Assembly (NCBI RefSeq): GCF_003852405.1
Contig: NZ_QAJM01000003.1
Coordinates: 115,139 to 179,138, forward strand
DNA length: 64,000 nt
Source of the DNA: Pseudomonas sp. KBW05
GTDB taxonomy: Bacteria > Pseudomonadota > Gammaproteobacteria > Pseudomonadales > Pseudomonadaceae
Direction: 5' to 3'
Below are positions 29,310-38,498 of this stretch, piece after piece. A program made the position numbers and the translations under genes. Position 1 is the first letter of the stretch, and the number at the start of each line of letters is the position of its first letter. Under the pieces are notes generated by a model. The model worked only from the letters and a program-made list of their open reading frames with translations, ran no database searches and was not told the origin of the DNA.

Positions 29310-29345
29310 TGCGAATCGGAGCCAAATCTAGGGAGGGCGTTGAAC

Positions 29346-30311
29346 GTGTCGGCTTTACAAAGGATTTCCCAGTCGTATCGAGTCGCGTCAACGCACTCGC
29401 GATTGGTCAGCACGCAAGACTGCGGCTGGATGCGCCAGCAGTTGCCGGAAGAGCTGGGCGAGTGCTATTCGGAACGCCTGACCTTCGACGACGACCTGAT
29501 GGTGGTGCGTTCGCGCTATCGCCCTACGCGCAATTTGATTGAAGAAACCGTCAGCCCGCACAACCGCCACATGCTGGTGATTACCTTCGGCATGCAGGGT
29601 GATTCCGGCTACAAAGGCGCGGATGGCGCTGCGGTGTCGTTCAGGGCGGGCTTTACCACGATCACCTCGTTCCAGCTCAGCCTGGGTGAACGCTGCTATG
29701 AGGCGGGTGCGACGGTGTCGCAACTGCGGTTGTTGATTGGCGAGAGCATGCTCACCAAGTACATCGGCGAGCAGCGCACCCAGCAGATCCTCGGCAACGG
29801 CAACGTGCGCCAACTGGCGTTCCAGAAGACCTCGGCCGCCAGCGCCAGCCACGCCAGCGCCTTGACCCGCTACCTCAACCACGGCGTGACCGGCACGCTG
29901 GACATGCACATCCACACCCTGAGCCTGCTCTCCGAACAGCTCAAGCTGCTGAGCCCCGACACCCTGCCGGAAAGCCTGCAATTCAGCGCCGCCGACATCG
30001 AGAAACTTGAGCGTGCGCGCGACATCATGATCGAGCAGATGGACCAACCGCTGACCATCCCCTATCTCTGTGCGGCGGTTGGGCTCAACGAGTTCAAGCT
30101 CAAGGAAGGCTTGCACTACCGCTTCAACTCCACCCCGCACCGCATGCTCAACGAGATTCGCATGCGCAAGGCCTACACCCTGCTGGAAAGCGGTTGCCAA
30201 GTGGCGCAGGCGGCCTACCAGGTGGGGTACAAATTCCCGAACAACTTCAGCGCGGCGTTTACGCGATTCTTCGGCAAGACGCCGAAGTCAGTGTTTGGCA
30301 AACGCCGCTGA
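29346..30311 (+). CDS. AraC-family transcriptional regulator, PchR/PdtC-like
   Basis: A 321-residue regulator with a ligand-binding N-terminal half and a C-terminal double helix-turn-helix (IPYLCAAVGLNEFKLKEG, then GYKFPNNFSAAFTRFFGKTP). This C-terminus resembles PchR-type activators that sense their siderophore in the cytoplasm. The open frame begins at an ATG (29280), but that overlaps the end of the Fur-box and has no ribosome site, whereas GTG at 29346 follows GGGAGG at 29331-29336 with 9-base spacing; I use the GTG. It is divergent from the receptor block and convergent with the kinase-like gene, 5 bp away. Confidence 0.88.
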   Translation: MSALQRISQSYRVASTHSRLVSTQDCGWMRQQLPEELGECYSERLTFDDDLMVVRSRYRPTRNLIEETVSPHNRHMLVITFGMQGDSGYKGADGAAVSFRAGFTTITSFQLSLGERCYEAGATVSQLRLLIGESMLTKYIGEQRTQQILGNGNVRQLAFQKTSAASASHASALTRYLNHGVTGTLDMHIHTLSLLSEQLKLLSPDTLPESLQFSAADIEKLERARDIMIEQMDQPLTIPYLCAAVGLNEFKLKEGLHYRFNSTPHRMLNEIRMRKAYTLLESGCQVAQAAYQVGYKFPNNFSAAFTRFFGKTPKSVFGKRR

Positions 30312-30316
30312 GCGCA

Positions 30317-31186
30317 TCAAGGGTGTGTGGCGGGAGCCAGCTTGAAGGCCGCCTGGGCCTTGGCGTTGGTCAGGATGCTGTAGCGCGTGGTGCGCGAGAC
30401 TTTGTGGGTGAGGAAGCGTTCGAACACCGGGTCGAAGGTGGCGCGTTGCAGGTTCGGCTGCGCCTCCATCAAGTAACGCTCGCAGAGCGCACGATAGGCT
30501 TCGAGGGTGACGAAACGCTTGATCCAGAAGTGATAGAAGTAGCCCATCAAGAAACCCAGGCTGAAGTCATGATCGATGACCGAATGGGCGCAGCACTCAA
30601 AATCGATCAGGCGTAGCTGGCCGTCCGGGGCGATCAAAATATTCTTGGGGTGCGGGTCCATGTGCACAAACCCTTCGGCGAGCATCTGCGCAAACAATCG
30701 GAACACCCGTGGCAGCAACTCACCGGCCTGTTCCGGGTGCGCGACAAGACGATCATCCACACTGCAATGATCATCAAAAAAACCCACCAGCAGGTATTCC
30801 TCTTTCAGGAACGGAAAGCGCGTTTTATAGCCGAACCCGGCGACGCGCGGCACGCTGGCGGACTTGGCAGACACGACGGACAGGTTGATGAACTCATTGG
30901 TCAAGTCATGCAGGCCGAACACGCGCTTGAGCCCCAGGTAGTTTTGCAGCTGTTTTTTCCAGTGCTCAAGCTTGTTGTGCTTCAACACCCATCGGCGCTC
31001 GCCCTCCAGCAGGAAAACGCCGCGGGTGGTTTCGGGTATGTCGAGGGTGGTGTGTTGTTCCGGGGCGGCGAGGAAGCGCTGGACCAGGGTGGATAGTTCA
31101 GGCTGGTGGCGTGGGTCGAAATGGAAGGTGATGTCGCCGATGGACTCGGGTTGAAATGCGCGGGTGATGGGGTTGAGGTGACGCAT
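30317..31186 (-). CDS. Kinase-like protein, lipopolysaccharide-kinase/Bud32 type
   Basis: A 289-residue protein with a compact kinase fold. The N-lobe has WVLKHNKLEHW with a candidate ATP-lysine, the catalytic loop reads HMDPHPKNILI (HxDxxxxN pattern) and the metal site reads LIDFECC (DFG-equivalent). Such proteins include heptose/Kdo kinases of LPS core and Bud32-like kinases; the substrate is not evident. It has no operon partner: tRNA-Lys lies upstream and the AraC gene is convergent. Confidence 0.7.
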   Translation of the reverse strand: MRHLNPITRAFQPESIGDITFHFDPRHQPELSTLVQRFLAAPEQHTTLDIPETTRGVFLLEGERRWVLKHNKLEHWKKQLQNYLGLKRVFGLHDLTNEFINLSVVSAKSASVPRVAGFGYKTRFPFLKEEYLLVGFFDDHCSVDDRLVAHPEQAGELLPRVFRLFAQMLAEGFVHMDPHPKNILIAPDGQLRLIDFECCAHSVIDHDFSLGFLMGYFYHFWIKRFVTLEAYRALCERYLMEAQPNLQRATFDPVFERFLTHKVSRTTRYSILTNAKAQAAFKLAPATHP

Positions 31187-31259
31187 GGGGTCTTCCTGAC
31201 GTGGGGCTATCGACTTTTGCGAAATGGCCCAGCCAGGTAGACCGCGCTAAATCGCGGGC

Positions 31260-31305
31260 AAAAAAAAACCCGGAAATCCTCACTTGCGTGGGCCTTCCGG
31301 ATTTT
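31260..31305 (-). terminator. Terminator after tRNA-Lys
   Basis: Read on the minus strand, an AATCCGGAA / TTTCCGGGTT stem is followed by eight T residues (A-run at 31261-31268). It lies just downstream of the tRNA. Confidence 0.8.
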
Positions 31306-31320
31306 CTAAACCGCCAAAAA

Positions 31321-31396
31321 TGGTGGGTCGTGTGGGATTCGAACCTACGACCAATTGGTTAAAAGCCAACTGCTCTACCAACTGAGCTAACGACCC
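31321..31396 (-). tRNA. tRNA-Lys (anticodon TTT)
   Basis: A 76-nt cloverleaf on the minus strand, beginning GGGTCGTTAGCTCAGTTGG and ending in encoded CCA. The anticodon loop CTTTTAA gives anticodon TTT, and the T-loop GTTCGAATC is standard. It follows queC, the usual position in Pseudomonas. Confidence 0.97.
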
Positions 31397-31459
31397 GCTG
31401 TGTGGTGGCGCGTATAATACTGATTTCTAAGGATTATTCAACACCTTATTTTAAATAAA

Positions 31460-32149
31460 TCAAAAATAACGCGTTGGGTCCGTAATTCCGGCCGCTTGGA
31501 AGCCTTCTGCACGCAGTCGGCAGCTATCGCATTTCCCACAAGCACGGCCGTCATCGTCTGCCTGGTAGCAGGAAACTGTCAGCGAGTAATCGACGCCAAG
31601 TCTTACGCCAGCCTTGACGATATCGGCTTTGCTGAGGTTTTGCAGCGGCGCCAGGATACGGAAGCCCTGCCCTTCTACACCGGCCTTTGTCGCCAGGTTG
31701 GCCATGCGTTCGAACGACTCGACGAACTCTGGGCGGCAGTCCGGGTAGCCGGAGTAATCCACCGCGTTGACGCCGATAAAGATGTCGCGGGCGTTGAGCA
31801 CCTCGGCCCAGCCGAGGGCCAGGGACAGGAAGACGGTGTTGCGCGCTGGCACGTAGGTGATGGGAATGCCTTCGCTCGGCGCTTGCGGCACGTCGATGCT
31901 GCTGTCGGTCAGGGCAGAACCGCCGATGCCGTTGAGGTTCAGGCCGATGACCTTGTGCTCGACCACGCCCATGTCGCGCGCTACACGGGCAGCGGCGTTG
32001 AGTTCGGCGCGATGGCGCTGGCCGTAGTCGAAGCTCATGGTGTAGCAGCTGTAGCCTTCAGCTTGCGCCATCGCGACTACCGTGGCGGAGTCGAGACCGC
32101 CGGACAGCAGGATTACAGCGCGTTTTTGATCGTTGGTTTGTGCAGTCAT
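31460..32149 (-). CDS. queC: 7-cyano-7-deazaguanine synthase (queuosine pathway)
   Basis: ATP-dependent enzyme converting 7-carboxy-7-deazaguanine to preQ0. The 229-residue protein has the PP-loop [10 protein letters not shown] near residue 16 and a C-terminal zinc-binding cysteine set ([17 protein letters not shown]). The family start [12 protein letters not shown] at 32149 is preferred to the longer frame, which overlaps queE. Only one base separates it from the queE stop. tRNA-Lys follows. Confidence 0.96.
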   Translation of the reverse strand: MTAQTNDQKRAVILLSGGLDSATVVAMAQAEGYSCYTMSFDYGQRHRAELNAAARVARDMGVVEHKVIGLNLNGIGGSALTDSSIDVPQAPSEGIPITYVPARNTVFLSLALGWAEVLNARDIFIGVNAVDYSGYPDCRPEFVESFERMANLATKAGVEGQGFRILAPLQNLSKADIVKAGVRLGVDYSLTVSCYQADDDGRACGKCDSCRLRAEGFQAAGITDPTRYF

Positions 32150-32150
32150 G

Positions 32151-32798
32151 TCAGCGTCCTGGCTCGTCGTTCCAAAGGTATTTGTGCAACTGCAATTGCA
32201 GGCGCACCGGTAGATTGTCCGCCACGACCCAATCGGCAAGGTCGCGGGCGTTCAGGTCGTGGTGGCTGGGAGAAAACAGCACCTCGCCTGCGCGACGGTC
32301 CAGACCGTATTGGATCAGTTTGGAGTTCGCCCAGTCGTAATCATCACGGGAACAGATAACGAACTTGACCTGATCGTTGGCCGTCAGCAAGTCGATGTTC
32401 TCGTAACGGTTGCGGTGCGATTCCTTGGAGTCGGGCGTCTTCAGATCGACTACCCGGCTCACGCGCGGGTCGACCGCGGAAATATCCAAGGCACCGCTGG
32501 TTTCCAGGGACACCTCGTAACCGGCATCGCACAATTGCTTGAGCAAAGGAATAGCGTTGGGCTGCGCCAACGGCTCACCGCCTGTCACGCAGACGTAGCG
32601 TGGCCGGAAGCCAGCAACCTGTTCGAGGATGTCGTCGAGGGTGCGCACGGTGCCGCCACTGAAGGCGTAGGCGCTGTCACAGTATTGGCAACGCAGCGGG
32701 CAACCGGTCAGGCGCACAAATACTGTGGGCAGGCCAGCGGTGCGCGTTTCACCCTGCAACGAGTAAAAAACTTCGGTGATACGTAATGTGTCTTGCAT
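32151..32798 (-). CDS. queE: 7-carboxy-7-deazaguanine synthase (radical SAM)
   Basis: Radical SAM enzyme that makes 7-carboxy-7-deazaguanine from carboxytetrahydropterin. The 4Fe-4S/SAM cysteines are C33, C37 and C40 (GCPLRCQYC), and the glycine-rich VTGGEPL follows. I use ATG at 32798 ([11 protein letters not shown]), the usual family start; GTG at 32807 is an alternative and neither has a strong ribosome site. Coupled to queC downstream and located after cpoB. Confidence 0.95.
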   Translation of the reverse strand: MQDTLRITEVFYSLQGETRTAGLPTVFVRLTGCPLRCQYCDSAYAFSGGTVRTLDDILEQVAGFRPRYVCVTGGEPLAQPNAIPLLKQLCDAGYEVSLETSGALDISAVDPRVSRVVDLKTPDSKESHRNRYENIDLLTANDQVKFVICSRDDYDWANSKLIQYGLDRRAGEVLFSPSHHDLNARDLADWVVADNLPVRLQLQLHKYLWNDEPGR

Positions 32799-32916
32799 AG
32801 TCGCCACGGGCGTAACAGCTAAACAGGCTGTCCGCCTCCGTCAGGCACTTCGAGAGGCCCCGCCAACGCGTAGGCCCCAAGAAGCGTGTTTCATAAAAGG
32901 GCGTGGATTCTAACGA

Positions 32917-32945
32917 AAAAACCCGCGCCAGGCGCGGGTTTCTTC
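32917..32945 (-). terminator. Terminator at the end of the tol-pal-cpoB operon
   Basis: AAACCCGCGCC / GGCGCGGGTTT stem; read on the minus strand it is followed by a TTTTTT run. It lies 18 bp beyond the cpoB stop and separates the operon from queE. Confidence 0.88.
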
Positions 32946-32962
32946 TAAACGGGCAGCTTTGC

Positions 32963-33796
32963 TTACAAGCGTTGCAGATCCCGTTGGGCCAACTGGGCAG
33001 CGGAAGTCCCCGGATATTGGGCAACCACTTGCTGCAGAATGCCTTTGACCTTGTCGGTATGACCCAGGCGGCGTTCTACGTCAGCGAGTTTGTACAGCGA
33101 ATCCGGCACCTTGGCGTGCTTGGGGTACAACTGGCTGACCTTGGCAAATGCCTGGCCCGCCGCTTGTAGATCACCCTTGGCCAGGTTGACCTCGCCCAAC
33201 CAGTATTGGGCATTGCCCGCGTACTGGCTGTTCGGGTATTTGCGCAGGAAAGCGCCAAATGCCTGGCTGGCTTTATCGAAGTCCTTGGCTTTGATCAGGT
33301 CGAAGGCTGCATCGTAATACAGCTTTTCCTTCGCCGGATCACCCGGTTCGCTGCTCGCGGCAGGGGCTTGGCTGGCAGCGGCCCCTGCTGCTGCACCACC
33401 GATAGCTGCGCTAGGCGCACCACCGGCAGAAGAATTATCAGGAGTTGCGGCAGGTGTAACGCCGGCTCCAATACGTCGGTCAAGATCCTGGTAACGCTCC
33501 AGGCCTTCTTGCTTCAGCTGACGCACTTCATTTTGCAGAATTTCAATGGTGCCTTGTTGCTGCGCCAATTGATCCTGCATGCGTTGCAGCTGGTTGAACA
33601 GTTCGCCCTGTGCCGAGGGAGCGGACGTAGCCGCTCCCCCCGCATAGGCGCCGTTCGTGCCATAACCCGCTGGCGGATAACTGCTCCCGCTATTGTTATA
33701 GCCAGAGTTGCTATCTTCCACAGGAACCGCAGCCCACACCGCAAGTGGTGCGAGGCTGAGAGCCAATACAGTCAGAGCACGACGGCACGTTCGCAT
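32963..33796 (-). CDS. cpoB: Cell-division coordinator CpoB (YbgF)
   Basis: Periplasmic protein linking outer-membrane constriction by Tol-Pal to peptidoglycan synthesis. The 277-residue precursor has a signal peptide (ending AVWA, about residue 22), a coiled-coil trimerisation segment (LQRMQDQLAQQQGTIEILQN), a low-complexity Ala/Pro/Gly linker, and C-terminal TPR repeats (about 155-277). It starts 6 bp after the pal stop. Confidence 0.95.
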   Translation of the reverse strand: MRTCRRALTVLALSLAPLAVWAAVPVEDSNSGYNNSGSSYPPAGYGTNGAYAGGAATSAPSAQGELFNQLQRMQDQLAQQQGTIEILQNEVRQLKQEGLERYQDLDRRIGAGVTPAATPDNSSAGGAPSAAIGGAAAGAAASQAPAASSEPGDPAKEKLYYDAAFDLIKAKDFDKASQAFGAFLRKYPNSQYAGNAQYWLGEVNLAKGDLQAAGQAFAKVSQLYPKHAKVPDSLYKLADVERRLGHTDKVKGILQQVVAQYPGTSAAQLAQRDLQRL

Positions 33797-33802
33797 GACG
33801 AA

Positions 33803-34303
33803 TTACTTACGCAGTTCGACGCGACGGTTTTGAGCCCAGGACTGCTCGTCGTGGCCAGTAGCAACTGGACGCTCTTTACCGTAGGAAACCAGTTCCAGTT
33901 GGCCTGGAGCAACACCTTGCAGTACCAGGTAGCGCTGAACGGCTTTCGCACGACGCTCGCCCAGTGCCATGTTGTACTCACGAGTACCACGTTCGTCGGT
34001 GTTACCTTCCAGAACAACGCGAGCGCCGTTAGCTTTCAGGTCCTTCGCGTGAACGTCCAGAGCGCGCATGGCTTCTGGCTTCAGGTCCGAACTGTCGTAT
34101 TCGAAGTAGAAAGTGGTGATAGCGCGCAGAGCAGCTTCTTCGCTCAGGGAGCCGTCAACTGCACCAGTGTTAGCGCCGTAACCAGCGTTTGGATCAACAG
34201 CTGCGCCTTCACCGGCATTGTCGCCGCCTTTAGACGAGCAACCAACGGCTACGGACAGAGCCAGAGCCAGAGCAGCAAACTTACCAAACTTCAGCATTTC
34301 CAT
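33803..34303 (-). CDS. pal: Peptidoglycan-associated lipoprotein (Pal/OprL)
   Basis: Outer-membrane lipoprotein that holds the envelope to peptidoglycan and partners TolB. The 166-residue precursor has a lipobox ending in C22 (LSVAVGC), a Gly/Asn-rich linker, and an OmpA-like C-terminal domain with the peptidoglycan motif ([21 protein letters not shown]). In Pseudomonas it is also called OprL. Confidence 0.97.
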   Translation of the reverse strand: MEMLKFGKFAALALALSVAVGCSSKGGDNAGEGAAVDPNAGYGANTGAVDGSLSEEAALRAITTFYFEYDSSDLKPEAMRALDVHAKDLKANGARVVLEGNTDERGTREYNMALGERRAKAVQRYLVLQGVAPGQLELVSYGKERPVATGHDEQSWAQNRRVELRK

Positions 34304-34358
34304 CGTGAAACTCCTAATGAACCCCAGTGTGTTAAGTACTTCTTTTTGTAGCGCCGCG

Positions 34359-35660
34359 TCAGTTCAGGTAAGGGGACCAGGATGGTTCTCTGACTTCGCC
34401 TTGAGCGGTAGGAAGTGGGAGCCTTACGCGTCCATTAATGGATACGAGCATCAAGACTCCCCGGCCCTGCTGGCGGGTGGCGTAGATTACCATGGTGCCG
34501 TTGGGCGCAACAGTGGCTGACTCATCAAGGTTGGTATCTGTGAGGATTTTTACGGTTCCGCGCTGCAAATCCTGGGCCGCAACCCGGAAATTAGTGAAAC
34601 CATCCTGACGGTGAATCATCACCAACGTCTTTTCATCAGCCGAAAGCTTCGGATTGGCGTTGTAGTTACCAATAAAGGTCACACGTTCCGCACCACCGCC
34701 GCCCACGCTTGCCTTGTAGACCTGAGGCTTGCCGCCACGGTCGGAAGTGAAGTAGATGGTCGAGCCATCTTTACCCCAGAACGGCTCGGTGTTGATACCT
34801 GGGCCGCTGGTCACGCGAGAGATCTGGCGCGAAGCCATGTTCATCACGTAGATATCCGGGTTGCCATCTTTGGACAGCACGAACGCCAGGCGCGAACCAT
34901 CCGGCGACCAGGCTGGCGCACCGTTGAGGCCTTCGAAGTTGGTGATCTGCTCACGACGGCCAGTATCGATGTGCTGGACGAAGATGCGCGGACGCTTCTG
35001 TTCAAAGGACACGTAGGCAATGCGCTTGCCATCTGGTGCAAAGCGCGGCGACAGGATCGGCTCACGGGATTGCAGCAGGGTCACGGCGCGAGCACCGTCA
35101 TAGTCCGAACGCTGCAAGGTGTAGCGCGTGTTGTCTACCGAGAAACGCTCAGCCGTTACATAAAGCAGACGCGTCGAGAAAGCACCCTTGATACCGGTGA
35201 GCTTTTCAAACGACTGGTCCGAAATGTAGTGAGCCATGTCCCGCAGTTGTTCAGCCGTGCCCGACACGCTGCCGGTCAAGACCTGCTGCTCGGTGGCCAC
35301 GTTGAACAAGGTGTACTGGATCTGCAGGCGACCACCGGCTGGCACGATATTGCCGACCATCAGGTACTGCGCGCCCACGGCTTTCCAGTCACGGAACACA
35401 ACTTCGCTGGCCTGGTTCGGCTGGCTGATCATGTTGCCTTTTGGAATCGGCGCGTAGTAACCGGAGTTGCGCAGGTCGTCACTGACGATCTGGGCCATGT
35501 CGTCCGGCAGCACGCTGCCGCCCTGCCAGCCAAACGGTACTACCGCGATCGGGGTGGCCCGATCGCTACCGCTGGTGACCAGGATGTTTTTTTCATCCGC
35601 CGCCGCTATCCCTGCCATACAGCAAATAACGACAAGCATTCCTCGAAGAAGGTTTCTCAC
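34359..35660 (-). CDS. tolB: Tol-Pal system protein TolB
   Basis: Periplasmic beta-propeller of the Tol-Pal machine. The 433-residue precursor has a signal peptide (about 1-21), an N-terminal alpha/beta domain, and WD40-like repeats with the typical SPDGSRLAF and ASRQISRVT segments. The start is GTG at 35660, overlapping the tolA stop (GTGA). pal follows after 55 bp. Confidence 0.96.
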   Translation of the reverse strand: MRNLLRGMLVVICCMAGIAAADEKNILVTSGSDRATPIAVVPFGWQGGSVLPDDMAQIVSDDLRNSGYYAPIPKGNMISQPNQASEVVFRDWKAVGAQYLMVGNIVPAGGRLQIQYTLFNVATEQQVLTGSVSGTAEQLRDMAHYISDQSFEKLTGIKGAFSTRLLYVTAERFSVDNTRYTLQRSDYDGARAVTLLQSREPILSPRFAPDGKRIAYVSFEQKRPRIFVQHIDTGRREQITNFEGLNGAPAWSPDGSRLAFVLSKDGNPDIYVMNMASRQISRVTSGPGINTEPFWGKDGSTIYFTSDRGGKPQVYKASVGGGGAERVTFIGNYNANPKLSADEKTLVMIHRQDGFTNFRVAAQDLQRGTVKILTDTNLDESATVAPNGTMVIYATRQQGRGVLMLVSINGRVRLPLPTAQGEVREPSWSPYLN

Positions 35661-36730
35661 AAGGCTAGATCCTCAGGTGTGAATGTCATCTTGAATGAAC
35701 GATAGGGAGCGAAGTCGCTTGGTTTCATTCCCTGCATCTCGGTCAACCGGCCAATGTTCTTGACCGCTGCAACCGCCGAACTGTCGAACGAACCATCGCC
35801 ACTGGACTTTGCCACGCTGACCGAAGTCACCGTACCGTCCGGCAACATGCCGATCTGCAGCACTACTGTCATGCCTTTGCGTGCCGAAGGTGGACGCGTC
35901 CAACCCTCTGCTGCCCGTGCCCGAATCAGGTCGTCGAAACTGCCCGCGACTTCATCACCACGCTCATCGGCCAAGGCTTGCTGACGCTGCGGCGTGTCGG
36001 AAAGCAAATCTGCCAAGGCCTGGGCCTTTTTCTCTTCGGCGGATTTACGTGCTGCTTCCTGGGCCTTTTTCTTGGTGGCGTCGGCGGCAGCTTTCTTCTT
36101 CGCATCATCGGCGACTTTCTTCTTCGCCTCGTCTGCTTCAGCTTTTTTCTTGGCGTCTTCGGCGGCTTTCTTCTTCGCGTCTTCGACTATTTTCTTCTTG
36201 GCCTCTTCAGCGGCCTTTTTCTTGGCCTCTTCTTCGGCAGCTTTCTTGGCTTCTTCTTCAGATTTCTTCTTGGCTATATCAGCCAATTGTTTCTCTTCGG
36301 CTTTTTTGGCTTCGGCAGCTTTCTCGGCTTTCTTGGCTTCATCAGCCTTTTTCGCCTCGTCGGCCTTCTTCGCTTCGTCAGCCTTTTTCGATTCCTCGGC
36401 CTTTTGAGCCGCCTCTTCTTTCTTTTGTTCCGCAGCAGCCTTCACCGCTTCCTGCTCGACCTTTTTCTGTTCCATCTGTTCGACTTCAGTCTGGCGCGCA
36501 GCCGACTTCTGGGCCTCACCCGCAATCTTCTGATTGGTCTGGGTGGTGGCCTGACTTTTCGATTTCAGCTGATACAGGGTCGCCTGCACGATAGGCTTGG
36601 CTGGCGGCAGGTCCGGGGTCATGGCAAAGCTGACGAACAGCATGCCAAACACCAGGACGTGCAGGGCAATTGCCCAGACGCTAGGCCAGAAGTAGCTTTC
36701 CGAGGCGGACGGCTCTCGCTGCTGCTGCAT
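35657..36730 (-). CDS. tolA: Cell envelope protein TolA
   Basis: Inner-membrane protein spanning the periplasm. The 357 residues comprise one N-terminal membrane helix (about 14-37), a long Lys/Ala/Glu-rich helical stalk (about 70-245) made of near-repeats of the type AKKADE, and a C-terminal TonB-like globular domain that meets TolB/Pal. The start overlaps the tolR stop by one base (TGATG). The stalk makes the opposite strand of this region read as long open frames without meaning. Confidence 0.96.
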   Translation of the reverse strand: MQQQREPSASESYFWPSVWAIALHVLVFGMLFVSFAMTPDLPPAKPIVQATLYQLKSKSQATTQTNQKIAGEAQKSAARQTEVEQMEQKKVEQEAVKAAAEQKKEEAAQKAEESKKADEAKKADEAKKADEAKKAEKAAEAKKAEEKQLADIAKKKSEEEAKKAAEEEAKKKAAEEAKKKIVEDAKKKAAEDAKKKAEADEAKKKVADDAKKKAAADATKKKAQEAARKSAEEKKAQALADLLSDTPQRQQALADERGDEVAGSFDDLIRARAAEGWTRPPSARKGMTVVLQIGMLPDGTVTSVSVAKSSGDGSFDSSAVAAVKNIGRLTEMQGMKPSDFAPYRSFKMTFTPEDLAL

Positions 36731-37191
36731 CAGGGCGCCTCGGTAATCAAGCCAACGTTACCGACGCCGGCCTTCTGCAGCCCGCCCATGGCGCCCATGA
36801 CAGAGCCGTAGTCGACAACCTTGTCACCACGAATGAACACCTGGGTGTGCTTGCCGCCTTCGTTGCCGGAACGGATGATCTTGGTCACCGCGTCGGTCAT
36901 CTGCGGCAAGGTCATGGCCTTGTCCTGCTGTTTCTGGGTATCGACTTCGCTGCCAAGGTTCCAGTAGTAGGTCTTGTCAGCCTTGATCGAAATGGTCAGG
37001 ACCTGGGTGTTGTTGTCTTGCGGCAAGGCTTCGCTGGAAACCTTGGGCAGATCAACCTTCACGCCCTGATTGAGCATCGGCGCGGTCACCATGAAGATAA
37101 CCAGCAGTACCAGCATCACGTCGATGTAAGGCACTACGTTCATCTCGGCGACCGGCTTGCGCTTTTTGCGAGCTCGAGCGATTAAAGCCAT
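36730..37191 (-). CDS. tolR: Biopolymer transport protein TolR
   Basis: ExbD-type partner of TolQ. The 153-residue protein has a short basic N-terminus, one membrane helix holding the functional aspartate (PYIDVMLVLLVIFMV, residues about 22-36) and a periplasmic domain. It follows tolQ after 14 bp. Confidence 0.97.
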   Translation of the reverse strand: MALIARARKKRKPVAEMNVVPYIDVMLVLLVIFMVTAPMLNQGVKVDLPKVSSEALPQDNNTQVLTISIKADKTYYWNLGSEVDTQKQQDKAMTLPQMTDAVTKIIRSGNEGGKHTQVFIRGDKVVDYGSVMGAMGGLQKAGVGNVGLITEAP

Positions 37192-37205
37192 TGTGAATTA
37201 CCTGC

Positions 37206-37901
37206 TTATTCTTCGCTGGTGTGCACTTTACGGTGCAGGATCGCCTGGAATTCATCGGCGAAGGTGTAGTAACGACCAATCAGGGTTTCGCTGGTTGCAG
37301 CAAAACGGTTGTAGGCAATTACTGCGGGGATAGCAGCGAACAGGCCGATCGCGGTGGCGATCAAGGCTTCGGCGATACCCGGGGCCACGGTGGCCAGGGT
37401 CGCTTGCTGGGCCTGGGCCAGGCCGCGGAAGGAGTTCATGATCCCCCACACGGTACCGAACAGGCCGATGTACGGGCTCACGGAACCGACGGTGGCGAGG
37501 AACGGCAAGCTTTGCTCAAGCTTCTCTTCTTCACGGGAGATGGCCACGCGCATGGCACGGGCCACGCCTTCCATCACGGCTTCCGGGTCAACGCCAGGCT
37601 GCTGGCGCAGACGGGAGAATTCCTTGAAACCGGCGCGAAAGATCTGCTCGACGCCCGAATCCGGGTCCGGGTTGCTGCCCGCCTGGCGGTACAGCTTGGA
37701 CAGGTCGATACCCGACCAGAAGCGCTCTTCAAAGCTCTCCAGGGCACGTCGACCGGCACGCAGCAGGTTGCTGCGCTGAAAAATCATGACCCAAGAGGTA
37801 ACCGATGCGGCTACCAGGGTCAGCATCACCAGTTGAACCACGACACTGGCATTGCTGACCAGGCTCCACATGGAGGAATGGTCGACGACGGTAGGTTCCA
37901 C
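37206..37901 (-). CDS. tolQ: Proton-channel protein TolQ
   Basis: ExbB/MotA-type inner-membrane protein that with TolR uses the proton gradient to energise TolA. The 231-residue protein has three membrane helices (about 17-38, 140-160 and 175-195) and the conserved PYIGLFGTVWGIMNSF segment. The frame begins with GTG at 37901 (MEPTVVDHSSMW), one base after the ybgC stop. Confidence 0.96.
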   Translation of the reverse strand: MEPTVVDHSSMWSLVSNASVVVQLVMLTLVAASVTSWVMIFQRSNLLRAGRRALESFEERFWSGIDLSKLYRQAGSNPDPDSGVEQIFRAGFKEFSRLRQQPGVDPEAVMEGVARAMRVAISREEEKLEQSLPFLATVGSVSPYIGLFGTVWGIMNSFRGLAQAQQATLATVAPGIAEALIATAIGLFAAIPAVIAYNRFAATSETLIGRYYTFADEFQAILHRKVHTSEE

Positions 37902-37902
37902 G

Positions 37903-38358
37903 CTAAATCTCCTGCTTTGATTGTTTACCCGCGCCGCTTACGCCGGCAAAGGCCGCACGTAGAGCTTCGGGAATGGCCCGGGGTTTCAAACTATTGGTGC
38001 GCACACAAGCCACCAGGAACTGCCCCTCACAGAGCAGCGTTGCATCCGTTGCCCGCCTGACCTGCTGTTTAAAGCGCAGGCTGACACGGTTCAATTCGAT
38101 TACTTCAGCGCTGACCAGCAGTTCATCGTCCAGCCGCGCCGGCGCGTGATAGCGCGCCTCGCTGGAATGCACGACAAACAACAGGTCCTCCCCTGCCAGC
38201 TGGGATTGGGCAAAGCCCAGCTCCCGTAGCCGCTCGGTTCGAGCCCGCTCCATGAACTTGAGATAATTGACGTAATACACGATGCCGCCCGCATCGGTGT
38301 CCTCGTAATAAACGCGACAGCGATGTGCGAACGACTGATCCCCGTTTTGCGCGCGCAT
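37903..38358 (-). CDS. ybgC: Acyl-CoA thioesterase YbgC
   Basis: Hot-dog fold thioesterase of the Tol-Pal operon. The 151-residue protein has the 4HBT active-site segment [19 protein letters not shown] near residue 17 with the catalytic aspartate. It is the first gene of the ybgC-tolQRAB-pal-cpoB transcription unit. A promoter should lie in the 140-bp gap after ruvB, but I could not place it. Confidence 0.95.
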   Translation of the reverse strand: MRAQNGDQSFAHRCRVYYEDTDAGGIVYYVNYLKFMERARTERLRELGFAQSQLAGEDLLFVVHSSEARYHAPARLDDELLVSAEVIELNRVSLRFKQQVRRATDATLLCEGQFLVACVRTNSLKPRAIPEALRAAFAGVSGAGKQSKQEI

Positions 38359-38498
38359 ACTCTAGTGCTTACTCCTCAGGTTGCCAATCCGGCTGGGCAA
38401 CTGTTTTTTCATTCCCTGAAACATTCTCCAGTGACTGACTGACGACACCAGCCACTAGGACAGCACAAACGTCGAATAAATCGACTTGCGTAATGCTT

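Noticed and set aside
10940-30311. Identification of the locus as thioquinolobactin (qbs)
   Set aside because: The sulfur-transfer trio fits, but no tryptophan dioxygenase, kynureninase or kynurenine monooxygenase-type gene is present, and the carrier ends in Gly-Gly without the extra residues of QbsE.
10940-30311. Recent horizontal transfer of the biosynthetic locus
   Set aside because: Base composition and codon use look like those of the neighbours, no integrase or tRNA-associated direct repeat was found, and tRNA-Lys at 31.3 kb is not directly joined to the locus.
36000-36430. Tandem repeat or CRISPR-like array in tolA
   Set aside because: The periodic bases encode the AKKADE-type stalk of TolA; there are no equal-length spacers. 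No CRISPR array was seen anywhere in the window.
35978-36811. Phe/Leu-rich open frame on the plus strand opposite tolA
   Set aside because: It is the reverse complement of the Lys/Ala-rich TolA stalk and only looks like a membrane protein.
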